A DNA stretch of 64,000 bases. Source: Rubrivirga marina. Lineage in GTDB: Bacteria > Bacteroidota > Rhodothermia > Rhodothermales > Rubricoccaceae. Shown here in pieces: positions 60,721-64,000 of this stretch; position 1 is the stretch's first letter; every line of letters starts with the position of its first letter. Location: contig NZ_MQWD01000001.1 in NCBI RefSeq assembly GCF_002283365.1, positions 4,445,179 to 4,509,178 of the forward strand. Direction: 5' to 3'. The notes beneath the pieces are model-generated. The model was not told where the DNA came from. It searched no databases and was given only the letters and a program-made list of their open reading frames with translations. A program made the position numbers and the translations under genes.

Positions 60721-60942
60721 CCTCGCCGCCTGTGCCGGGTGACCGTAGAAGCGGGCCGCACGGGGCCTAGGGGACGGCGGCGGCACTGCCGCTCCATCGA
60801 CACTTCCCCTCGACAGCCTTCATCGTGGCTACATTCAAGGTCTCCTGGCGGAGTCGGCCGTACCCCCTCGTCTGGCGGTCGGCGTCGACGAATGCCCCGT
60901 ATCTCTGGCAGGCCGATCCCGCTTTCCTTCCCCGCGCCCACC

Positions 60943-63900
60943 ATGAAGCGAAGCACCCTCCTGGCCCTCCTTCTCCCCCTGTTTTCGACGGCGGCCTGGG
61001 GTCAGCAGCACACCGTCACCGGCACCGTCACCTCGGCCGAGGACGGCTCGCCCCTCCCCGGCGTGAACGTCGTCCTGCTCGGCACGACGACGGGGACGGC
61101 CACCGACGCTGAGGGGGCGTACACGCTGGGGGTCCCCACGGACGAGGGCGTCCTCGTGTTCTCGTTCATCGGGTACGAACTGCAGGAGGTGGAGATCGGC
61201 GGCCGCTCGGAGATCGACGTGGCCCTGGAGCCCTCGTCCCAACTGATCGACGACGTCGTGGTGATCGGGTATGGGGAGGAGACCCGTCGGAACCTGGCCT
61301 CGGCGACGACCTCCGTGAGCGCGGCCGAGCTCCAGAACATCCCGGTGGCCGGCGTCGACGCCGCGCTCCAGGGGAAGACCTCGGGCGTCCAGGTGCTCCA
61401 GAACTCCGGCACGCCGGGCGGCGGGATCAGCGTCCGCATCCGGGGACACGCTTCGATCGACGCGAGCAACCAGCCGCTCTACGTCGTCGACGGCGTCCCG
61501 ATGATCTCCGAGGACGTCTCGCAGTTCGGGTTCGGGGGCCAGGACCTCACCGCCGTCACCAACCTCAGCCCCAGCGACATCGAGTCCGTCGACATCCTCA
61601 AGGACGCCGCCGCGACGGCCATCTACGGGAGCCGGGGGGCCAACGGCGTCGTCATGATCACGACGAAGCGGGGGCGCGCGACGCGGTCGACCATCACGCT
61701 CGACTCCTACGTCGGGACGCAGAACGTGGTCCGCGAGCTCGAGCTCGCCAACGCCCAGGAGTACGTCGCGTTCATGAACGAGGCGGCCCGCAACGACAAC
61801 CCCAACGCCGGCGACCCCTTCGGCGACCCCAGCGCGGTGACCACCGACACGGACTGGCAGGGCGAGGTCTTCCGCACGGCCCCCATCCAGAGCCACTCCC
61901 TCGCCATCCGCGGCGGCGACGAGCGGACGCGGTACTACCTCTCGGGGAGCTACTTCGACCAGCAGGGGGTCGTCATCGGCTCGGGCTACGAGCGCGCCAA
62001 CGCCCGCCTCAACTTCGACTTCAACGCCACGAACCGGCTCTACCTCAAGTCCTCGCTCACACTCTCGCGCGAGGCGAACAACCGGATCGAGAACGACAAC
62101 ACCATCCGCGGCGTGCTCACGAACGCCATCGCCAACCCACCCGACGTCCCGGTCCGCAATCCGGACGGCACCTTCACCGGCACGGCCGACGGGCTCGCCT
62201 ACCCCAACGGCGTCGCCATCGGGACGCTCAACACGGGCGAGGCCCTGACGTACCGCGCCATCGGCAACCTCACGGCCGAGTACAGCCTGCTCCCCGGCCT
62301 CCGGCTCAACGCGCGCGCCGGGGCCGACGTCCTCAACCTCCGCGAGGACGAGTACCGCTCGCCGCTCATCGGCGGGGATTACGCCGAGAGCGTCAACGGC
62401 ATCTCGCAGTCGGCCTTCACCTTCTCGACGCGGTACACGGCCGAGGGGTTCGCCACCTACAGCTCCACGTTCGGAGACGCCCACGACGCGAGCGTGACGG
62501 GCGGGGCCAGCGTCGAGCTCAACGACACCGAGGACAACTACCTCCGCGCCGTCAACTTCGCCAACGACTACTTCAAGTCGGTCGGCGACGCGGCCGAGGT
62601 GGAGGACTACTCCGGCGGGTTCAGCACGCACAACCTCGTCTCGTTCTTCTCGCGGGGGTCGTACATCTACGACGGCCGCTACATCCTCACCGCCAACGTC
62701 CGGGCCGACGGGTCGTCGCGGTTCGGGCGGGAGAACCGGTACGGCGTGTTCCCGGCCGTCGCGCTGGCGTGGCAGGCGGCGGAGGAGCCGTTCCTGGAAC
62801 GCTACGTCGGGGCGGGACGGGTCTTGTCGGACCTCAAGCTGCGGGTCAGCTACGGGCTCACGGGGAACCAGGAGATCGGCAACTACACCTGGCGCGACGC
62901 CTGGACGAGCACGACGTACGGCAGCCAACCGGCGATCTGGCCGGTCCAGCTCGAGAACCCCGGGCTGACGTGGGAGACCACGCGCCAGTGGGACGTCGGG
63001 GTCGACCTCGGCCTCTTCGGGGACCGCGTCACGCTCACCGCCGACTACTGGGACAAGCACACGAGCGACCTCCTCTACTTCCGCCCCGTCACCTACACGA
63101 CCGGCTTCGCCGGCATCTCGAGCAACATCGGAGCCGTCGACAACCGGGGGTTCGAGTTCCTGCTCAAGACTACGAACGTCCGCTCGTCCCGGCCGCGGGG
63201 CCTCCGGTGGGAGACCTCGCTGAACCTCTCTCACTACACGAACAACGTCGCGGAGCTCTACTCCGACGAATTCATCTCCACCGGCTGGCGGAGCGTGAAC
63301 CGCGCGGTCGAAGGGTACCCCCTCGGGGCGTTCTTCATGCTCAAGTTCCTCGGCGTCGACCCCGCGACCGGCAACGCCCTCTACGACAACTTCGACGGGG
63401 GCGGCGTCTGCCTCGCGGCCGGCACCCGGACCGACGACGAGGCCGCCGTGTTCTGCGACGGCGACGACGTCCAGTTCGTCGGGAGCCCCCACCCCGACCT
63501 CACGGGCGGGCTCACGAACACGCTCGCCTTCGGGGGCTTCGACCTCAACGTGTTCGCCCTGTTCTCGGTCGGGAACGAGATCTTCAACGCCACGCGCGCC
63601 TTCGCCGACGACGGCGGCGCCTCGCTCGACAACAAGCTGGCCGCCACGATGGACCGCTGGCAGCAGCCCGGCGACGTCACGGACGTCCCCCGCGCGAGCC
63701 GCCGGGGGGGCTCCGGGGCCGGGGCCATCTCGAGCCGGTTCGTCGAGGACGGCTCGTTCCTCCGTCTCAAGACCGTGACCCTCGGTTACAGCGTCCCCGA
63801 AGCTCTCGCCGCTCGGGTGAGCGCCCGCTCTCTCCGCATCTACGCCTCGGCGCAGAACGTGCTGACGGTCACGAACTACTCGGGCCTCGACCCCGAGTCG

Positions 63901-63999
63901 AACATGAACGGGTCCGGGAGCAACGTCGCCCTGGGGACCGAGTTCTACACGTTCCCGCAGCCGCGCACCTTCACGGTAGGCCTCACGCTCGGGCTCTAG
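60943..63999 (+). CDS. SusC/RagA-family TonB-linked outer membrane receptor
   Basis: The 1018-residue protein has a signal peptide (MKRSTLLALLLPLFSTAAWG), a carboxypeptidase-regulatory-like domain (about 24-95; TVTGTVTSAEDGSPLPGVNV), the SusC signature VVVIGYGEETRRNLASATTS, a TonB plug (about 115-225; IPVAGVDAALQGKTSGVQVL and LYVVDGVP) and a barrel of many strands ending PRTFTVGLTLGL. It imports oligosaccharides or peptides with a SusD partner, which would be expected just beyond the window end. It is complete, with the TAG at 63997. A sulfotransferase, a surface protein and a phosphatase-like protein are its leftward neighbours. Confidence 0.95.
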   Translation: MKRSTLLALLLPLFSTAAWGQQHTVTGTVTSAEDGSPLPGVNVVLLGTTTGTATDAEGAYTLGVPTDEGVLVFSFIGYELQEVEIGGRSEIDVALEPSSQLIDDVVVIGYGEETRRNLASATTSVSAAELQNIPVAGVDAALQGKTSGVQVLQNSGTPGGGISVRIRGHASIDASNQPLYVVDGVPMISEDVSQFGFGGQDLTAVTNLSPSDIESVDILKDAAATAIYGSRGANGVVMITTKRGRATRSTITLDSYVGTQNVVRELELANAQEYVAFMNEAARNDNPNAGDPFGDPSAVTTDTDWQGEVFRTAPIQSHSLAIRGGDERTRYYLSGSYFDQQGVVIGSGYERANARLNFDFNATNRLYLKSSLTLSREANNRIENDNTIRGVLTNAIANPPDVPVRNPDGTFTGTADGLAYPNGVAIGTLNTGEALTYRAIGNLTAEYSLLPGLRLNARAGADVLNLREDEYRSPLIGGDYAESVNGISQSAFTFSTRYTAEGFATYSSTFGDAHDASVTGGASVELNDTEDNYLRAVNFANDYFKSVGDAAEVEDYSGGFSTHNLVSFFSRGSYIYDGRYILTANVRADGSSRFGRENRYGVFPAVALAWQAAEEPFLERYVGAGRVLSDLKLRVSYGLTGNQEIGNYTWRDAWTSTTYGSQPAIWPVQLENPGLTWETTRQWDVGVDLGLFGDRVTLTADYWDKHTSDLLYFRPVTYTTGFAGISSNIGAVDNRGFEFLLKTTNVRSSRPRGLRWETSLNLSHYTNNVAELYSDEFISTGWRSVNRAVEGYPLGAFFMLKFLGVDPATGNALYDNFDGGGVCLAAGTRTDDEAAVFCDGDDVQFVGSPHPDLTGGLTNTLAFGGFDLNVFALFSVGNEIFNATRAFADDGGASLDNKLAATMDRWQQPGDVTDVPRASRRGGSGAGAISSRFVEDGSFLRLKTVTLGYSVPEALAARVSARSLRIYASAQNVLTVTNYSGLDPESNMNGSGSNVALGTEFYTFPQPRTFTVGLTLGL

Positions 64000-64000
64000 C

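Overview
The window is about 64 kb of very GC-rich DNA (roughly 70% by eye) from a bacterial chromosome. The best fit is a marine aerobic member of Rhodothermota (Rubricoccaceae, Rubrivirga-like), which is an inference. Supporting points are an alternative complex III (Act) operon run together with a caa3 oxidase whose subunit I carries the YSHP motif of A2-type oxidases, as known from Rhodothermus marinus; type A C-terminal sorting domains of the type IX secretion system; a SusC/RagA-type receptor; a large DUF2723 protein; and promoter-like TANCTTNG boxes resembling the Bacteroidota -7 element. I saw no rRNA, tRNA, CRISPR array, insertion sequence or phage gene. Almost everything is coding, and the only gene-free stretch above 300 bases is 43026-43486.

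Layout. 1-7.6 kb: a thioredoxin-like protein; a leftward set rhodanese - barrel-like protein - TrpF; the DUF2723 membrane protein; a small protein coupled to YbeY; and MetF. 7.6-23.3 kb: one leftward respiratory block, actABCDEF, a membrane protein of unknown function, SCO, COX2 fused to cytochrome c, COX1, COX3, COX4 and a small membrane protein. It codes for quinol oxidation by alternative complex III and oxygen reduction by caa3. 23.4-34.5 kb: a MATE exporter, a multidomain glycosyltransferase, AccA, an acyl-CoA thioesterase, a DUF3052 protein, a metallo-beta-lactamase-fold protein, NadC, a secreted LVIVD-repeat protein with a sorting tail, RlpA and PlsY. 34.7-40.8 kb: two small outer-membrane barrels, then a GDSL esterase divergent from an ABC ATPase and permease, the same arrangement as E. 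coli tesA-ybbA-ybbP. 40.8-49.5 kb: a small unknown protein, AsnB with an asparagine-rich leader and terminator, SMC, a lipoprotein and a 607-residue protein of unknown function. 49.5-56.6 kb: proB-proA-HAD hydrolase and a fused E2-E1 2-oxoglutarate dehydrogenase/decarboxylase of KGD type. 56.7-64 kb: a sulfotransferase, a secreted protein with sorting tail, an alkaline-phosphatase-fold protein with TPR repeats, and the SusC-type receptor.

The strongest new observations are regulatory. Upstream of asnB lies a 34-codon reading frame with four Asn codons in six (two of them the rare AAT), a stretch able to form an antiterminator, and a 12-bp hairpin ending in eight U residues: a textbook layout for ribosome-mediated attenuation by asparagine. 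Second, a palindrome built on CCGCCTCGG/CCGAGGCGG recurs, mostly directly after stop codons, and also inside coding linkers; it looks like a lineage-specific terminator or repeat element with some resemblance to how DNA uptake sequences are distributed. Other points are a 135-residue acidic insertion inside COX3, an 81-bp in-frame insertion in a glycosyltransferase domain, several interspersed inverted repeats, and GTGA stop/start overlaps that link otherwise unrelated genes.
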